From Comamonadaceae bacterium (GTDB taxonomy: Bacteria > Pseudomonadota > Gammaproteobacteria > Burkholderiales > Burkholderiaceae), in the NCBI GenBank assembly GCA_947374535.1, contig CANCCJ010000004.1, positions 24,856 through 88,855 of the forward strand: DNA of 64,000 nucleotides, written 5' to 3'. The notes below the pieces were generated by a model, which was not told the origin of the DNA, made no database searches, and saw nothing but the letters and a program-made list of their open reading frames with translations. A program made the position numbers and the translations under genes. This document shows, piece after piece, positions 9,185-19,870 of the stretch (the stretch's first letter is position 1; the number at the start of each line of letters is the position of its first letter).

Positions 9185-9917
9185 TGAGTTCGTCTGCGCG
9201 GGCTTGGGCTTTTTCGAAATCCAAGTCACCGCTGTAAATGGCGCGTCCGCAGATGACGCCTGCCACGCCGTCATCTTCCACGGCGCACAACTGTTCGATG
9301 TCGGCCATGTTGGACAAACCACCCGAGGCGATGATGGGGATAGACACCGCCTGTGCCAACTTGACGGTGGCATCAATATTGATGCCGCTGAGCATGCCGT
9401 CGCGACCGATGTCGGTGTAGATGATGGACTCGACGCCGTAGTCTTCAAACTTCTTGCCGAGGTCAGCCACTTCGTGGCCTGTGAGCTTGCTCCAACCGTC
9501 GGTCGCAACCTTGCCATCTTTGGCATCGAGGCCGACGATGATGTGGCCGCCAAAGGCGCTGCACGCATCGCGCAAAAAGCCTGGGTTCTTGACCGCAGCG
9601 GTGCCGATGATGACGTAGCGCAAGCCTGCGTCAATGTATTTTTCAATCGTGTCAAGGTCACGAATGCCACCACCCAACTGCACAGGAATGTCGTGACCCA
9701 CGGCTTTCAAAATGGCCTTGATGGCCGCTTTGTTTTGCGGCGTGCCAGCAAAAGCACCGTTCAAGTCCACCAAATGCAAGCGACGCGCGCCTTTGGCGAC
9801 CCAGTTGAGCGCCATTTGCGCAGGGTCTTCGCCGAAGGTGGTGGATTGCTCCATGTCGCCTTGTTTGAGGCGCACGCAATGTCCGTCTTTGAGGTCAATG
9901 GCAGGAATTAAATACAT
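9177..9917 (-). CDS. hisA: ProFAR isomerase (HisA)
   Basis: Amadori isomerisation of ProFAR to PRFAR, fourth histidine step. 246 aa TIM barrel with the N-terminal [12 protein letters not shown], catalytic Asp8 and Asp131 (VGLDAKDG), and phosphate-binding LGGGIRD and IASGGLSN loops. It lies 14 bases after hisH. Its stop overlaps the longer start of the mutarotase gene. Confidence 0.97.
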   Translation of the reverse strand: MYLIPAIDLKDGHCVRLKQGDMEQSTTFGEDPAQMALNWVAKGARRLHLVDLNGAFAGTPQNKAAIKAILKAVGHDIPVQLGGGIRDLDTIEKYIDAGLRYVIIGTAAVKNPGFLRDACSAFGGHIIVGLDAKDGKVATDGWSKLTGHEVADLGKKFEDYGVESIIYTDIGRDGMLSGINIDATVKLAQAVSIPIIASGGLSNMADIEQLCAVEDDGVAGVICGRAIYSGDLDFEKAQARADELNG

Positions 9918-9931
9918 GATGGCTTAGTGGT

Positions 9932-10582
9932 TCAAGGGTTCCAGTGCAGAAAGTTGCGAAACAGGGCCAAGCCATGTTCCGCGCTCTTTTCTGGGTGAAA
10001 TTGTGTCGCAAAAATGTTGTCGCGTGCCACAGCGCATGTAAAAAGGCCGCCGTAGTCGGTTTGGGCCGCGCTGTGCGCTGAATTGGTGGGGCGCGCGTAA
10101 AAGCTGTGCACGAAGTAAAAGTAGCTGGCATCGGGAATGCCTTGCCACAGTGCGTGCGGCTGGGTTTGTAACACTTGGTTCCAACCCATTTGCGGCACAT
10201 TGAAACGGCTGCCGTCGGCTTGCGTGCGGCCAGCCAAATCAAACTTCACCACCTCGCCGGGAATCAGGCCTAGGCCTGGCGTATCGCCTTCGGCGCTATG
10301 GTCGAGCATCATTTGCATGCCCACGCACACGCCGAACAAAGGCTTTTTGTCGGCGGCGTCCAACACCGCTTCGAGCAAGCCCGATTCGCGCAATTCGCGC
10401 ATGCAGTCAGGCATCGCGCCTTGGCCGGGCAAGACCACACGGTGCGCGTCGCGCACCACTTGCGGGTCAGAGGTGACGATCACTTCAGCATGGTCCACCG
10501 CCGAGGCAGCGTGCATCACCGCTTGCGCCACAGAGCGCAAGTTGCCCATGCCGTAATCAACGACGGCGACTTGGTTATTCAT
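9932..10582 (-). CDS. hisH: Imidazole glycerol phosphate synthase, glutaminase subunit
   Basis: Class I glutamine amidotransferase that feeds ammonia to HisF. 216 aa. The nucleophile is Cys86 in LFGVCVGMQ, and the His/Glu of the triad lie in TQFHPEKS near residue 196. PGQGAMPDC forms the oxyanion strand region. It is 12 bases downstream of hisB in the operon. Confidence 0.97.
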   Translation of the reverse strand: MNNQVAVVDYGMGNLRSVAQAVMHAASAVDHAEVIVTSDPQVVRDAHRVVLPGQGAMPDCMRELRESGLLEAVLDAADKKPLFGVCVGMQMMLDHSAEGDTPGLGLIPGEVVKFDLAGRTQADGSRFNVPQMGWNQVLQTQPHALWQGIPDASYFYFVHSFYARPTNSAHSAAQTDYGGLFTCAVARDNIFATQFHPEKSAEHGLALFRNFLHWNP

Positions 10583-10594
10583 ACGCGCGAGGGA

Positions 10595-11200
10595 TCACAA
10601 GCTTCCCTTGGTGGATGGAATCATGCCGGCTGAGCGTGGGTCCAATTCCAAAGCCGCACGCAAGGCGCGGGCGAAGGCTTTGAACACCGTCTCAGCTTGG
10701 TGGTGCGCGTTTTCGCCACGCAGGTTGTCGATGTGCAAGGTCACGAAGGCGTGGTTCACAAAACCTTGGAAAAACTCAAACGCCAACTGGCTGTCGAACT
10801 CGCCAATCATGCCGCTCTTGAACGGCACATGCATGATGAGGCCAGGGCGTCCCGAAAAGTCCACCACCACGCGACTGAGCGCTTCGTCGAGCGGCACGTA
10901 GGCGTGGCCGTAGCGGCGAATGCCTTTTTTGTCACCCACGGCTTTGGCAAAGGCTTGGCCCAAGGTGATGCCCACGTCTTCCACAGTGTGGTGGCCGTCG
11001 ATGTGCAAATCGCCCTTCGCTTGAATGTCGAGGTCAATCAAACCATGACGCGCAATTTGGTCGAGCATGTGGTCAAAGAAACCAATGCCAGTGGAGAGCT
11101 TGGATTGGCCCGTACCGTCAAGGTTGATCTTGACAGTGATTTGGGTCTCGGCCGTGTTGCGGCTGACTTCGGCAGTACGTGCTGCTGTTTGGGATGTCAT
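10595..11200 (-). CDS. hisB: Imidazoleglycerol-phosphate dehydratase
   Basis: Manganese-dependent dehydration of imidazole glycerol phosphate, sixth histidine step. 201 aa, the monofunctional form: there is no histidinol-phosphatase domain as in enterobacterial HisB. The metal-binding motifs [25 protein letters not shown] and NAHHQAE are all present. It overlaps hisC by 4 bases. A separate histidinol-phosphate phosphatase is therefore needed and is not in the window. Confidence 0.97.
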   Translation of the reverse strand: MTSQTAARTAEVSRNTAETQITVKINLDGTGQSKLSTGIGFFDHMLDQIARHGLIDLDIQAKGDLHIDGHHTVEDVGITLGQAFAKAVGDKKGIRRYGHAYVPLDEALSRVVVDFSGRPGLIMHVPFKSGMIGEFDSQLAFEFFQGFVNHAFVTLHIDNLRGENAHHQAETVFKAFARALRAALELDPRSAGMIPSTKGSL

Positions 11201-12339
11201 GTCGTGACTTTCGATGAAGAGAGAGCGGCTTGCAGGGCAGCCAAGAGTTGCTTGTTCTCGTCGGGCGTGCCAATGGTCAAACGCAAGCAGTTGGCAAGCA
11301 ATGGGTGCATTTTAGAAACGTTCTTCACCAGCACTTTGTGGGCTTTCAGCACCTCAAAAGCACGGTTGGCGGCATCAGCATCGCCACTAAAACGCAACAC
11401 CATCATGTTGGCTTTGCTGGCATAGGCCGTCACACCCGACATTTGCTGCAAGGTTTTGAGCATTGCCTCACGCTCAGCACGGATGATGGCCGCTTGCTCG
11501 GCAAACACATCGGCGTGCTCCAGCGCAAACAAGGCGCACTCGGCGTTGAGCACGCTCACGTTATAAGGCGGGCGCAGCTTGTCGATTTCATGGATGATCG
11601 CCGTAGGCGCCAGCATGTAACCCAAGCGAATGCCAGCCAAACCAAACTTGGACAAGGTGCGCATCAGCAACACATGGGCATTGGCCGCTGGGTGTTGGCG
11701 AATTTCGTCGAGCCAGCTTTTGCTGGAAAAGGGTTGATACGCCTCGTCCATCACCACCAAGCCACCGTAAGCGCTGACCTGCGTGATGAGGCGGCGAATG
11801 GTGTCGGCGTCCCACAAATTGGCGGTGGGGTTGTTGGGGTAGGCGATGTAAACAATGGCGGGCTCGTGCTGCGCGATGGCGTCAGACATGGCAGCTTCGT
11901 CCAACTCAAAATCGGACGTCAAAGGCACGGCGATGTATTGCAACCCTTGCAGCTTGGCACTCATGCCATACATCACAAAGCCGGGCTCTGGGGCCAATAC
12001 TTTGGCCTGAACTGGGGCATTTGGCACAGCGCAAGCCATCGACAACAACGAAATGAGTTCGTCCGAGCCGTTGCCCAACATCAAGCCTAAGCCCGCAGGC
12101 AGATCAACATAACGCGCCAGCGCGTTTTTCAGATCGTCAATGCGTGCGCCGGGGTAGCGGTTGACTTCCACCGCACCCAAACGCGCACCCAATTGGGCTT
12201 GCAATTCGGGCGAGAGTGTGAATGGGTTTTCCATCGCGTCGAGCTTGACCATGCCCGCCGAGTGCTGCACGGCGTAAGCATGCATGGCTTGAACGTCGGG
12301 TCGGATGAAACGCAATGCGTTCTTCGTCATTTGCGTCAT
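11197..12339 (-). CDS. hisC: Histidinol-phosphate aminotransferase
   Basis: PLP-dependent class I/II aminotransferase converting imidazole acetol phosphate to histidinol phosphate, 380 aa. The PLP lysine is Lys231 in [15 protein letters not shown], and VVMDEAY carries the PLP-contacting Asp. NRYPGAR is typical of HisC. A single base separates the hisD stop from the hisC start region, and it overlaps hisB by 4 bases. Confidence 0.96.
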   Translation of the reverse strand: MTQMTKNALRFIRPDVQAMHAYAVQHSAGMVKLDAMENPFTLSPELQAQLGARLGAVEVNRYPGARIDDLKNALARYVDLPAGLGLMLGNGSDELISLLSMACAVPNAPVQAKVLAPEPGFVMYGMSAKLQGLQYIAVPLTSDFELDEAAMSDAIAQHEPAIVYIAYPNNPTANLWDADTIRRLITQVSAYGGLVVMDEAYQPFSSKSWLDEIRQHPAANAHVLLMRTLSKFGLAGIRLGYMLAPTAIIHEIDKLRPPYNVSVLNAECALFALEHADVFAEQAAIIRAEREAMLKTLQQMSGVTAYASKANMMVLRFSGDADAANRAFEVLKAHKVLVKNVSKMHPLLANCLRLTIGTPDENKQLLAALQAALSSSKVTT

Positions 12340-12340
12340 G

Positions 12341-13654
12341 TCAGTCTTTCTTCAAACGGAACTCAGCCGCCATCGCGTGGGCTTGCAAGCCTTCGCCATA
12401 AGCCAACACAGCGGCAATCTTGCCCAGCGTTTGTGCGCCCTGCTCGCTCACTTCGATCAAGCTGCTGCGCTTTTGAAAGTCATACACGCCCAAGGGCGAG
12501 CTGAAACGCGCGGTGCCGCTGGTAGGCAACACGTGGTTGGGGCCCGCGCAGTAGTCACCCAAGCTTTCGCTGGTGAAAGCACCCAAGAAGATGGCGCCGG
12601 CGTGCTTGAGCAATGGCTCCCACGTGTGCGGCTCGTTGCTCGACACCTCCAAGTGTTCGGGCGCAATGCGGTTGCTGATGGCGCAAGCCTCTTCCATGCT
12701 GCGGGTGTGGATGAGCACACCCCGACCATTGAGCGATTTTTCGATGATGTCTTTGCGCGGCATTAGCGGCAACAAGCGATCAATCTCAGCTTGCACGCGG
12801 TCGATGTAAGCAGCATCGGGGCAAAGCAACACGCTTTGTGCCAACTCGTCGTGCTCGGCCTGGCTGAACAAATCCATCGCCACCCAATCGGCGGGGGTGG
12901 AGCCATCGGCCAACACCAAAATTTCGCTGGGGCCGGCAATCATGTCGATGCCCACCGTGCCAAACACGCGGCGCTTGGCCGCGGCCACATAGGCGTTGCC
13001 AGGACCAGTGATTTTGTCGACCGCTGGGACCGTGGCTGTACCGTAAGCCAAGGCGGCTACGGCCTGTGCACCGCCAATGGTGAAGGCGCGGCTCACGCCT
13101 GCCACGTAGGCAGCGGCCAACACGAGCGGGTTCTTTTCGCCTTTAGGCGTAGGCACGACCATGATGATTTCTTCCACACCGGCAACGTGCGCGGGAATGG
13201 CGTTCATCAACACACTAGACGGATAAGCGGCTTTGCCACCGGGCACGTAGATGCCCACGCGGTCGAGCGGCGTGACTTTTTGGCCGAGTAGCGTGCCATC
13301 GGCATCGCGGTAAGTCCAGCTTTCACCACTGGCTTTCTTTTGCGCCTCGTGGTAGCTGCGCACACGTGCAGCTGCGGCTTGCAAGGCGTCGCGTTGCTCG
13401 GCGGGCAAACCATCGAACGCGGCTTTGAGTTCTTTTTGCGTCAGCTCCAACGCGGCCATGTGGTCGGCCTTCAAACCGTCGAAGCGCTCGGTGTATTCGA
13501 GCACGGCGGCATCGCCACGCTTTTGCACGTCGGCCAAGATGTCGGCCACGCGTTGCTCGATGGCGGCGTCGGTATCGGCAGACCAATGCAGACGCGCTTT
13601 GAAATCTGCTTCAAAGGTGGGGCTGGTGGTCGAGAGACGAAGCGGTTTGGCCAT
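12341..13654 (-). CDS. hisD: Histidinol dehydrogenase
   Basis: Zinc- and NAD-dependent two-step oxidation of histidinol to histidine, 437 aa. Family motifs visible: [42 protein letters not shown], and catalytic [23 protein letters not shown] region near residues 350-375 (zinc ligands and catalytic Glu/His). Twenty-six bases downstream of hisG. Confidence 0.97.
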   Translation of the reverse strand: MAKPLRLSTTSPTFEADFKARLHWSADTDAAIEQRVADILADVQKRGDAAVLEYTERFDGLKADHMAALELTQKELKAAFDGLPAEQRDALQAAAARVRSYHEAQKKASGESWTYRDADGTLLGQKVTPLDRVGIYVPGGKAAYPSSVLMNAIPAHVAGVEEIIMVVPTPKGEKNPLVLAAAYVAGVSRAFTIGGAQAVAALAYGTATVPAVDKITGPGNAYVAAAKRRVFGTVGIDMIAGPSEILVLADGSTPADWVAMDLFSQAEHDELAQSVLLCPDAAYIDRVQAEIDRLLPLMPRKDIIEKSLNGRGVLIHTRSMEEACAISNRIAPEHLEVSSNEPHTWEPLLKHAGAIFLGAFTSESLGDYCAGPNHVLPTSGTARFSSPLGVYDFQKRSSLIEVSEQGAQTLGKIAAVLAYGEGLQAHAMAAEFRLKKD

Positions 13655-13680
13655 CTTGTGTACGTGTGTGTTGTGGGAGG

Positions 13681-14358
13681 TTATTGGCCTGCAGACAAAG
13701 CGGCAGAGAAAGCGTCGATGATGCGGCGAATGTCGGCCTGCTTCATCTTGAGTGCGGCTTGGTTGACCACCAAGCGCGAGCTGATGTCCATGATGCGCTC
13801 GACTTCTACCAAGTGGTTGGCTTTGAGCGTGTTGCCCGTAGACACCAAGTCCACGATGGCATCGGCCAAGCCAGTGAGCGGGGCTAGCTCCATCGAGCCA
13901 TACAGCTTGACCAAATCTACGTGTACGCCTTTGGTGGCGAAGAAGTCACGCGCAATGGTGGTGTACTTGGTCGCCACTTTCAAGCGCGCGCCTTGTTTGA
14001 CCATCGCCGCGTAGTCGAAGTCCGAACGCACGGCCACGCTCATGCGGCATTTGGCGATTTGCAAATCGAGTGGTTGATACAGGCCCGCGGTGGCCACACC
14101 GCCCGCCACGCCACCGCCGTGCTCGATGAGGGTATCAAGACCCGTCACACCCAAATCAGCGCCACCATATTGCACATACGTGGGCACATCAGACGCACGC
14201 ACCAACACCACGCGCACATGGGCGTGGTTGGTCGGCAAGATGAGCTTGCGAGATTTTTCTGGGTCTTCCAGCACCTCAATGCCAGCGGCTTTGAGCAGCG
14301 GCATGGTTTCGTCAAAGATGCGGCCCTTTGATAGTGCCAGCGTCAGCATGTTGTTCAT
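13681..14358 (-). CDS. hisG: ATP phosphoribosyltransferase, short form
   Basis: First and regulated step of histidine synthesis. 225 aa, the short HisG form that lacks the C-terminal ACT-like domain. By family knowledge it needs HisZ as regulatory subunit; no hisZ lies in this window, as usual for betaproteobacteria where it is found elsewhere. The N-terminal [16 protein letters not shown] and [13 protein letters not shown] motifs support the call. It overlaps murA by 4 bases. Confidence 0.96.
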   Translation of the reverse strand: MNNMLTLALSKGRIFDETMPLLKAAGIEVLEDPEKSRKLILPTNHAHVRVVLVRASDVPTYVQYGGADLGVTGLDTLIEHGGGVAGGVATAGLYQPLDLQIAKCRMSVAVRSDFDYAAMVKQGARLKVATKYTTIARDFFATKGVHVDLVKLYGSMELAPLTGLADAIVDLVSTGNTLKANHLVEVERIMDISSRLVVNQAALKMKQADIRRIIDAFSAALSAGQ

Positions 14359-15632
14359 TTCACTCTTTCGATATCTGCACCAATGGCGCGCAGCTTGGCT
14401 TCCATCTTGTCGTAGCCACGGTCCAAGTGATAGATGCGATCCACCAGAGTTTCACCATCGGCCACCAAACCTGCAATCACAAGTGAGGCAGAGGCGCGCA
14501 AGTCGGTGGCCATGACGGTCGCGCCGGAGAGCTTTTGCACGCCTTCGAGTACCGCGACTTTGCCGTCAATTTGGATGTGTGCACCCAAGCGCACCAACTC
14601 GTTGACGTGCATGAAGCGGTTTTCAAAAATCGTTTCGGTCACCTTCGAAGCGCCCTTGGCTATCGCGTTCAACACCATGAACTGCGCTTGCATGTCGGTG
14701 GGAAAGCCAGGGTATTCGGTGGTGCGGAAGTTTTGCGCCTTGAGGTGCTCGAACGCGGGCGCCGTGCCTTGAATGCGAATACCTTCTTCATTGGCAGTAA
14801 CAGTGGCCCCAGCATCACGCAGCTTGTCGATGACCGCGTCCAAATGATCGGCACGGGCATGGCGCAAAAACACATCGCCGCCCGTGGCAGCCACCGCACA
14901 CAAGAAGGTGCCGGCTTCAATGCGGTCGGCCACCACTTTGTGGGTGCATCCATGCAAACGCGCCACACCTTGAATGTGAATGCGGCTGGTGCCATGGCCT
15001 TCAATCTTGGCACCCATGGCAATGAGCATTTCGGCCAAGTCTGGAATCTCTGGTTCTTGCGCGGCGTTTTCGAGCACGGTTTCACCCTCGGCCAAAGCCG
15101 CAGCCATCAAGAAGTTTTCGGTTCCAGTGACGGTCACCATGTCGGTAGCAATGCGTGCGCCTTTGAGGCGCGTGCGACCACCGCCCAATTTGGCGACCAT
15201 GTAACCGTGCTCCACTTCAATCTCGGCACCCATGGCTTGCAAGCCTTTCAAGTGCTGATCCACAGGGCGCGAACCAATGGCGCAGCCGCCGGGCAACGAC
15301 ACCTTGGCGTGGCCAAAGCGAGCCAACAAGGGGCCAAGCGCCAAAACTGACGCACGCATGGTTTTCACCAGCTCATAGGGCGCCTCGGGGTTGTTCAAAC
15401 CACCAGCATCCAAGCTGACTGTGCCGTTCTCTGCGCGCTCGGCGGTGACGCCCATGTTGCGGATGAGTTTGAGCATGGTGGCCACGTCTTGCAGCTGCGG
15501 CACGTTGTGCAAGGTCACGGGCTGGTCGGTCAACAGGGCTGCACACAGCTCGGGCAGCGCGGCATTCTTAGCGCCAGAAATCAGCACTTCACCGTTGAGG
15601 GTGCGACCACCGCGAACGAGTAATTTATCCAT
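14355..15632 (-). CDS. murA: UDP-N-acetylglucosamine 1-carboxyvinyltransferase
   Basis: First committed step of peptidoglycan synthesis, transfer of enolpyruvate from PEP. 425 aa of normal length. The fosfomycin-target cysteine is Cys117 in [11 protein letters not shown], so the protein is predicted to be of the fosfomycin-sensitive type; Lys22 in [10 protein letters not shown] is also conserved. It lies between bolA (8 bases upstream) and hisG (4-base overlap), a conserved order in Burkholderiales. Confidence 0.97.
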   Translation of the reverse strand: MDKLLVRGGRTLNGEVLISGAKNAALPELCAALLTDQPVTLHNVPQLQDVATMLKLIRNMGVTAERAENGTVSLDAGGLNNPEAPYELVKTMRASVLALGPLLARFGHAKVSLPGGCAIGSRPVDQHLKGLQAMGAEIEVEHGYMVAKLGGGRTRLKGARIATDMVTVTGTENFLMAAALAEGETVLENAAQEPEIPDLAEMLIAMGAKIEGHGTSRIHIQGVARLHGCTHKVVADRIEAGTFLCAVAATGGDVFLRHARADHLDAVIDKLRDAGATVTANEEGIRIQGTAPAFEHLKAQNFRTTEYPGFPTDMQAQFMVLNAIAKGASKVTETIFENRFMHVNELVRLGAHIQIDGKVAVLEGVQKLSGATVMATDLRASASLVIAGLVADGETLVDRIYHLDRGYDKMEAKLRAIGADIERVK

Positions 15633-15640
15633 AGGGTTTC

Positions 15641-15886
15641 TTAAGCTTTAGGCGCGACTTGCCATTCGGCAGGCGTGTAGGTTTTCATGGACAAAGCGTG
15701 CACTTCGTCTGTTTTGATTTTTTCACCCAAGGTGGCGTACACCTGCTGGTGGCGCTGAATGAGGCGCTTGCCTTCAAACTCAGCCGACACCAAAGTGGCG
15801 TACCAATGACGGCCATCGCCCTCAACGTGCAAATGCTCGCAGGGCAGGCCTGCGGCGATGATGGCTTGTAGTTCTTCTGCAGTCAT
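15641..15886 (-). CDS. BolA-family protein
   Basis: Small BolA/IbaG-like protein, 81 aa. The central [20 protein letters not shown] and [11 protein letters not shown] sequences fit the class II KH-like BolA fold, including the conserved C-terminal Val-Tyr region. Its relatives partner with monothiol glutaredoxins in iron-sulfur trafficking; IbaG of E. coli also sits next to murA and mlaB, so this could be called ibaG. The position upstream of murA and close to the mla genes matches that. Confidence 0.9.
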   Translation of the reverse strand: MTAEELQAIIAAGLPCEHLHVEGDGRHWYATLVSAEFEGKRLIQRHQQVYATLGEKIKTDEVHALSMKTYTPAEWQVAPKA

Positions 15887-15896
15887 TTAAAAACCT

Positions 15897-16679
15897 TCAT
15901 CCTCGAATCTTGTAACCGGTGCGCAGCAAATGCAGCGCCAAAGCCGACACCAAACACAGCGACACCCCCACCACACCCAAGCTCAACCAAGGCGACACAT
16001 CACTTTGGCCAAAGAAGCCGAAGCGAAAACCGTCAATCATGTAGAAGAAGGGGTTGAGGTGGCTCGCGCTTTGCCAGAAGCTGGGCAGTGAGTGAATGGA
16101 ATAAAACACGCCGCTCAAAAACGTCATCGGCATGATGATGAAGTTTTGGAAAGCGGCCATTTGGTCAAACTTGTCGGCCCACAAGCCGGCGATCAAACCG
16201 AGCGAGCCGAGCATGAGTGCGCCGAGCACCGCAAATGTGATGGCCCACAAGGGTTCCAGGGGCATCAGCGAGAAATTCAACACCGACGACTGCCACACAA
16301 ACAGCACACCCGCCAGCATTACACCCATACCCACCACGAGGCCGCGCACCATGGCCGACAAGGCGTAGGCAAAAAACCAACTCCAGTGCGACAGCGGCGT
16401 GAGCAACAAGAACACCAAATTGCCCATGATCTTGCTTTGCACCATCGACGACGAGCTGTTGGCAAACGCGTTTTGCAACACGCTCATCATCACCAAACCC
16501 GGAATCAAAAATGCGGTGTAGCTCACACCGTCGTACACCTGCACATGCGCTTCGAGCACATGGCCAAAAATCATCAGGTACATCACCGCCGTCAACACGG
16601 GTGCCGCCACCGTTTGGAAACCGACTTTCCAAAAACGCAGCACCTCTTTGTAAAACAACATCGTCCAGCCGGTCATCAT
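15897..16679 (-). CDS. ABC-2 type exporter permease, YadH-like
   Basis: Inner-membrane permease with six predicted helices, 260 aa. The ABC-2 signature region LMLGSLGLIAGLWADKFDQM and PMTFLSGVFYSI is well conserved. It overlaps the ATPase gene by 4 bases and forms a YadGH-type exporter with it. The substrate is unknown; the neighbourhood (mla, murA) suggests an envelope role but that is only context. Confidence 0.9.
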   Translation of the reverse strand: MMTGWTMLFYKEVLRFWKVGFQTVAAPVLTAVMYLMIFGHVLEAHVQVYDGVSYTAFLIPGLVMMSVLQNAFANSSSSMVQSKIMGNLVFLLLTPLSHWSWFFAYALSAMVRGLVVGMGVMLAGVLFVWQSSVLNFSLMPLEPLWAITFAVLGALMLGSLGLIAGLWADKFDQMAAFQNFIIMPMTFLSGVFYSIHSLPSFWQSASHLNPFFYMIDGFRFGFFGQSDVSPWLSLGVVGVSLCLVSALALHLLRTGYKIRG

Positions 16680-17593
16680 GCTTTCACCTCTTCGTGTTGG
16701 TGCATCACATCGAGGAACACATCTTCCAAATCGGCTTTGCGAATTTCTACATCTTGCGCATGCAACCCAGCTTCGCGCACGGCGCCGAGGTAACGCTCAA
16801 TTTCCAAAGCGTCATGCGCTGGGAACTGCACGATGCGGCCAGTCACACGCGCCTTGGCGGCGAGTGCGGGGGGTAACTCTGCATCCAGCTTGAAACGCAA
16901 CACATTGCTGGACGCGGCTTTGAGCAATTCAGTGGTGCTGTCGAGCGCCACCACTTTGCCGCTTTTGAGCATGGCGATGCGGTTACACAAAGCCTCGGCT
17001 TCTTCTAAGTAATGCGTGGTCAGCAACACGGTGCTGCCCTCTCGGTTGAGTTTGGCGATGAACTGCCACAAGGTTTGGCGCAACTCCACGTCCACGCCGG
17101 CGGTCGGCTCATCCAAGACGATGACGGGTGGCTTGTGCACCAAAGCCTGCGCCACCAGCATGCGGCGCTTCATACCACCCGAGAGTTGGCGCATGTTGTG
17201 ATTGGCCTTGTCGGCAAGACCAAGGCTGTGCAACAACTCGTCAATCCAGTCGTCGTTGTGTTTCACGCCAAAGTAGCCCGACTGAAACTTCAAGGCTTCG
17301 CGCACATTGAAGAAGGGGTCAAACACCAGCTCTTGCGGCACCACGCCCAGCATTCGGCGAGCTTGGGCTGATTGGGTCGCCACATTCACGCCACGCACCA
17401 GCACCGCACCGGAAGTGGCCTGAGCCAATCCAGCCAAGATGCTGATGAGGGTGGTTTTGCCAGCGCCGTTGGGGCCTAAGAGCCCGAAAAACTCACCGTC
17501 TTGAATGTCAAAACGCACGCCAGCGAGCGCCTGAAACGGACCTCGGGCGGTTTGGAAGGTTTTGGAAACGGATTGAAAAGAAATAGCAGACAT
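16676..17593 (-). CDS. ABC exporter ATP-binding protein, YadG-like
   Basis: ATPase subunit for the adjacent ABC-2 permease, 305 aa. Walker A GPNGAGKTT (about 39-47), ABC signature LSGGMKRRM (about 139-147), Walker B VIVLDEPTAGVD and switch histidine in LLTTHYLEEAE are all intact. A C-terminal extension of about 80 residues follows the nucleotide-binding domain. Seventy-four bases separate it from mlaB; that gap holds a GCCCC/GGGGC repeat near 17642-17656 without a T run. Confidence 0.92.
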   Translation of the reverse strand: MSAISFQSVSKTFQTARGPFQALAGVRFDIQDGEFFGLLGPNGAGKTTLISILAGLAQATSGAVLVRGVNVATQSAQARRMLGVVPQELVFDPFFNVREALKFQSGYFGVKHNDDWIDELLHSLGLADKANHNMRQLSGGMKRRMLVAQALVHKPPVIVLDEPTAGVDVELRQTLWQFIAKLNREGSTVLLTTHYLEEAEALCNRIAMLKSGKVVALDSTTELLKAASSNVLRFKLDAELPPALAAKARVTGRIVQFPAHDALEIERYLGAVREAGLHAQDVEIRKADLEDVFLDVMHQHEEVKA

Positions 17594-17667
17594 GGATAGC
17601 CCTTGATTTTAAGGCTTTACCAATGCCCATATTTGATGGCCCCCAGTTGGGGCGCCAACGGCACGTT

Positions 17668-17955
17668 TCAGTGGAGCAAGGCGCTCAGGCCATAGACCTT
17701 GGCCAAAGCTTGCGCACGCTGTGGCAAGCCCATGACGCGCAACTGTGCGCCTTTAGACAAAACAGCTCGGCGGCAGGCCAGAACCACGGCCAAGGCGGAC
17801 GAATCAAACTGCGTCAGGGCGGAGGCATCCAACACCGCCTCGCCACCTTGGGCCAGCTGCGCGGTCAAAGACTTCACCAAGCCATCCGCCACAGATTGGG
17901 CTTGCGCCTGCATCACGACAGCTGGCAGCGCAAAGGCGGTTTGAGTGACGTTCAT
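17668..17955 (-). CDS. mlaB: STAS-domain protein MlaB
   Basis: Cytoplasmic accessory subunit of the MlaFEDB phospholipid transporter, 95 aa, single STAS domain. The conserved LDASALTQFDSSALAVVL contains the Asp and Ser-Ser of the STAS loop that contacts MlaF. It follows mlaC by 3 bases in the order mlaFEDACB typical of Burkholderiales. Confidence 0.9.
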   Translation of the reverse strand: MNVTQTAFALPAVVMQAQAQSVADGLVKSLTAQLAQGGEAVLDASALTQFDSSALAVVLACRRAVLSKGAQLRVMGLPQRAQALAKVYGLSALLH

Positions 17956-17958
17956 GGC

Positions 17959-18603
17959 TTACTTGGCAGCGCGTGCATTGATTTTGTTGCGATCGCTCAA
18001 GCTGGCAATCAATCCGTCCACGCCTTTGGCGTTGATTTCTTGAGCGAACTGGCTGCGGTAGTTTTCAACCAACCAAATGCCCATGACGTTCATGTTGTAC
18101 ACCTTCCAGCCTGCGCCGTCGGCAGACTTCTCTACGCGGTAATCCAGCTGAATGGGCTCGCCCTTGCCACGCACCTCGGTGCGCACCAAGACTTCTTTGT
18201 CGTCAGCTGCCGCACGCAGAGGTTTGACCACAATGCTTTGGTCATTCACTTGACCCAAAGCGCCTGCATAGGTGCGAACCAGCAAAATTTTGAACTCTTC
18301 TTGCAACCGCTTTTGTTGCTCAGGCGTAGCTTGGCGCCAAGTTGGCCCCACTGCAGAGGCGGTCATGCGCAAGAAGTTGACATTGGGCATGACGCGCTGA
18401 TCCACCAAGGTGATGATCTTGTTCACGTCTCCGCTGTGGATGGACTTGTCTGCTTTGATCGATTCCAAAATATCGCCTGAGACGCGCTTGATGAATACAT
18501 CAGCGGATTCTTCGGAAGCGCACACAGCACTGCCCATGCCCAGTGCAAAAGCGACACCGAAGGTCAACACAGAGAGCGTGCGACGTGACAAAAAACGGTT
18601 CAT
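17959..18603 (-). CDS. mlaC: Periplasmic phospholipid carrier MlaC
   Basis: Soluble shuttle that carries phospholipid between MlaA in the outer membrane and MlaFEDB in the inner membrane. 214 aa with a signal peptide (about 1-29, AVCA before the mature part). The MlaC domain fills the rest (VMPNVNFLRMTASAVGPTW, YRVEKSADGAGWKVYNMNV). I chose the ATG at 18603 because GGAG lies about 10 bases upstream; the open frame begins 8 codons earlier without such a site. Confidence 0.93.
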   Translation of the reverse strand: MNRFLSRRTLSVLTFGVAFALGMGSAVCASEESADVFIKRVSGDILESIKADKSIHSGDVNKIITLVDQRVMPNVNFLRMTASAVGPTWRQATPEQQKRLQEEFKILLVRTYAGALGQVNDQSIVVKPLRAAADDKEVLVRTEVRGKGEPIQLDYRVEKSADGAGWKVYNMNVMGIWLVENYRSQFAQEINAKGVDGLIASLSDRNKINARAAK

Positions 18604-18623
18604 GATTTCAGACTCCAAGGGAT

Positions 18624-19379
18624 TCAATTATTCTTTAACGCAGGCTCTGCACTCGGGTCAGGCAACTGCTCTTCGTCTGGTGGATTGCCGTCGTAGATCT
18701 GATTGCGTCGGTATTGCAAGTACGAGTCACGCGTGAAACTGTACTTATCCAGCGCCGCGCCGGTCAACAAATCGCTGGTTTGTAGCAAGCTTGCACGCTT
18801 GTCCACGATGCGCGTCACAGTTGCCACGTTGCGTTCAGCCACCACATCATGCTTGTTGACAAAGTCTGTCGAATATTCCAACGGCACCATGGACGCATCG
18901 CGAACGGTGGAAGAACCCAAGACAGGCAACACCAGATAAGGGCCATTGGGCACCCCCCAGTAACCCAAGGTTTGACCAAAGTCTTCAGGGTGGCGTTCTA
19001 AGCCAATCGGTGTCGCCACGTCAAAGATACCGTAGATGCCCACCGTGGTGTTCACCACCACGCGCATCAGCGACTCAGCCGTTTGACGGCCTTTGAGTTG
19101 CAGGCCGTTGTTGAGCGTTGAAAAAACATCTGACAAGTTACGAAAGAAATTGCCAACGCCGGTTTGTACAGGCTGAGGCGTGTAGTCGTGATAGCCAACA
19201 GCGACGGGTTTGAACACGTTGTCATCCAAGGCATCATTGAATCGCGTGATGCTCCGGTTCATCGGCTCCAGCGGGTCTTTGGGGTTGGTATTTGGACCGG
19301 TTGCGCACCCGGTGCTCAGCACCGTCAACGCCACCAGCGCCACGCCCATGCCCCAACGCTTCAAGGAAGTACGCATCAT
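18624..19379 (-). CDS. mlaA: Outer-membrane lipoprotein MlaA (VacJ)
   Basis: Outer-membrane component that removes misplaced phospholipids from the outer leaflet. 251 aa with a lipoprotein signal peptide; the lipobox STGC places the lipidated cysteine at residue 25. DPLEPMNRSITRFNDALD and GNFFRNLSDVFSTLNNGLQLK are family hallmarks. It overlaps mlaD by 4 bases. Inclusion of mlaA inside the mla operon differs from E. coli, where it is unlinked, but is normal here. Confidence 0.94.
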   Translation of the reverse strand: MMRTSLKRWGMGVALVALTVLSTGCATGPNTNPKDPLEPMNRSITRFNDALDDNVFKPVAVGYHDYTPQPVQTGVGNFFRNLSDVFSTLNNGLQLKGRQTAESLMRVVVNTTVGIYGIFDVATPIGLERHPEDFGQTLGYWGVPNGPYLVLPVLGSSTVRDASMVPLEYSTDFVNKHDVVAERNVATVTRIVDKRASLLQTSDLLTGAALDKYSFTRDSYLQYRRNQIYDGNPPDEEQLPDPSAEPALKNN

Positions 19380-19855
19380 TTGCCGCCTTTCTCAGGCGTT
19401 GGCTCTGCAGCTTTGTTGAACAAAAATTGGCTGATCAAGTTTTCCAACACCACCGCCGATTGGGTGGATTGAATGCGGTCACCGGCAGCCAAATTGTCAG
19501 CCTCTGAGCCAGCCTCGATGCCAATGTATTGCTCACCCAACAAGCCGCTGGTAAGAATTTTGAGCGAACTGTCTTTGGGAAATTGGTAACGGCTTTCGAT
19601 GCTCATGGTCACTGTGGCTTGGAAAGTTTTGTCGTCAAACGTGACGGACTCAACACGCCCCACCACCACGCCAGCGCTTTTGACAGCCGCTTGTCGCTTC
19701 AAGCCACCGATGTTGTCAAAACGCCCCGTCACGGCATACGTGGACTGGAAATTCAAGGTCAACAAATTGGCTGATTTCAAAGCCAAAAACAAAACAGCAG
19801 CCGCGCCCAAGAGCACAAACAAACCGACCCACACATCATTTTTGGAGCGTTGCAT
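19376..19855 (-). CDS. mlaD: Phospholipid transporter substrate-binding subunit MlaD
   Basis: MCE-domain protein anchored by one N-terminal helix (about 7-28), forming the periplasmic hexameric ring of MlaFEDB. 159 aa; the MCE domain begins at about residue 38 (YAVTGRFDNIGGLKRQAAVKS has the typical start) and contains VGRVESV. Short C-terminal tail. It lies 15 bases after mlaE. Confidence 0.94.
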   Translation of the reverse strand: MQRSKNDVWVGLFVLLGAAAVLFLALKSANLLTLNFQSTYAVTGRFDNIGGLKRQAAVKSAGVVVGRVESVTFDDKTFQATVTMSIESRYQFPKDSSLKILTSGLLGEQYIGIEAGSEADNLAAGDRIQSTQSAVVLENLISQFLFNKAAEPTPEKGGK

Positions 19856-19870
19856 AGCTTCCTCGATTCA

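Noticed and set aside
9185..9673. N-terminal extension of the mutarotase reading frame
   Set aside because: It lies entirely within hisA in another frame and reads as Ser/Thr/Arg-rich shadow sequence.
17638..17660. GCCCC/GGGGC hairpin between mlaB and yadG as a terminator
   Set aside because: No U tract and a short stem; may be chance.
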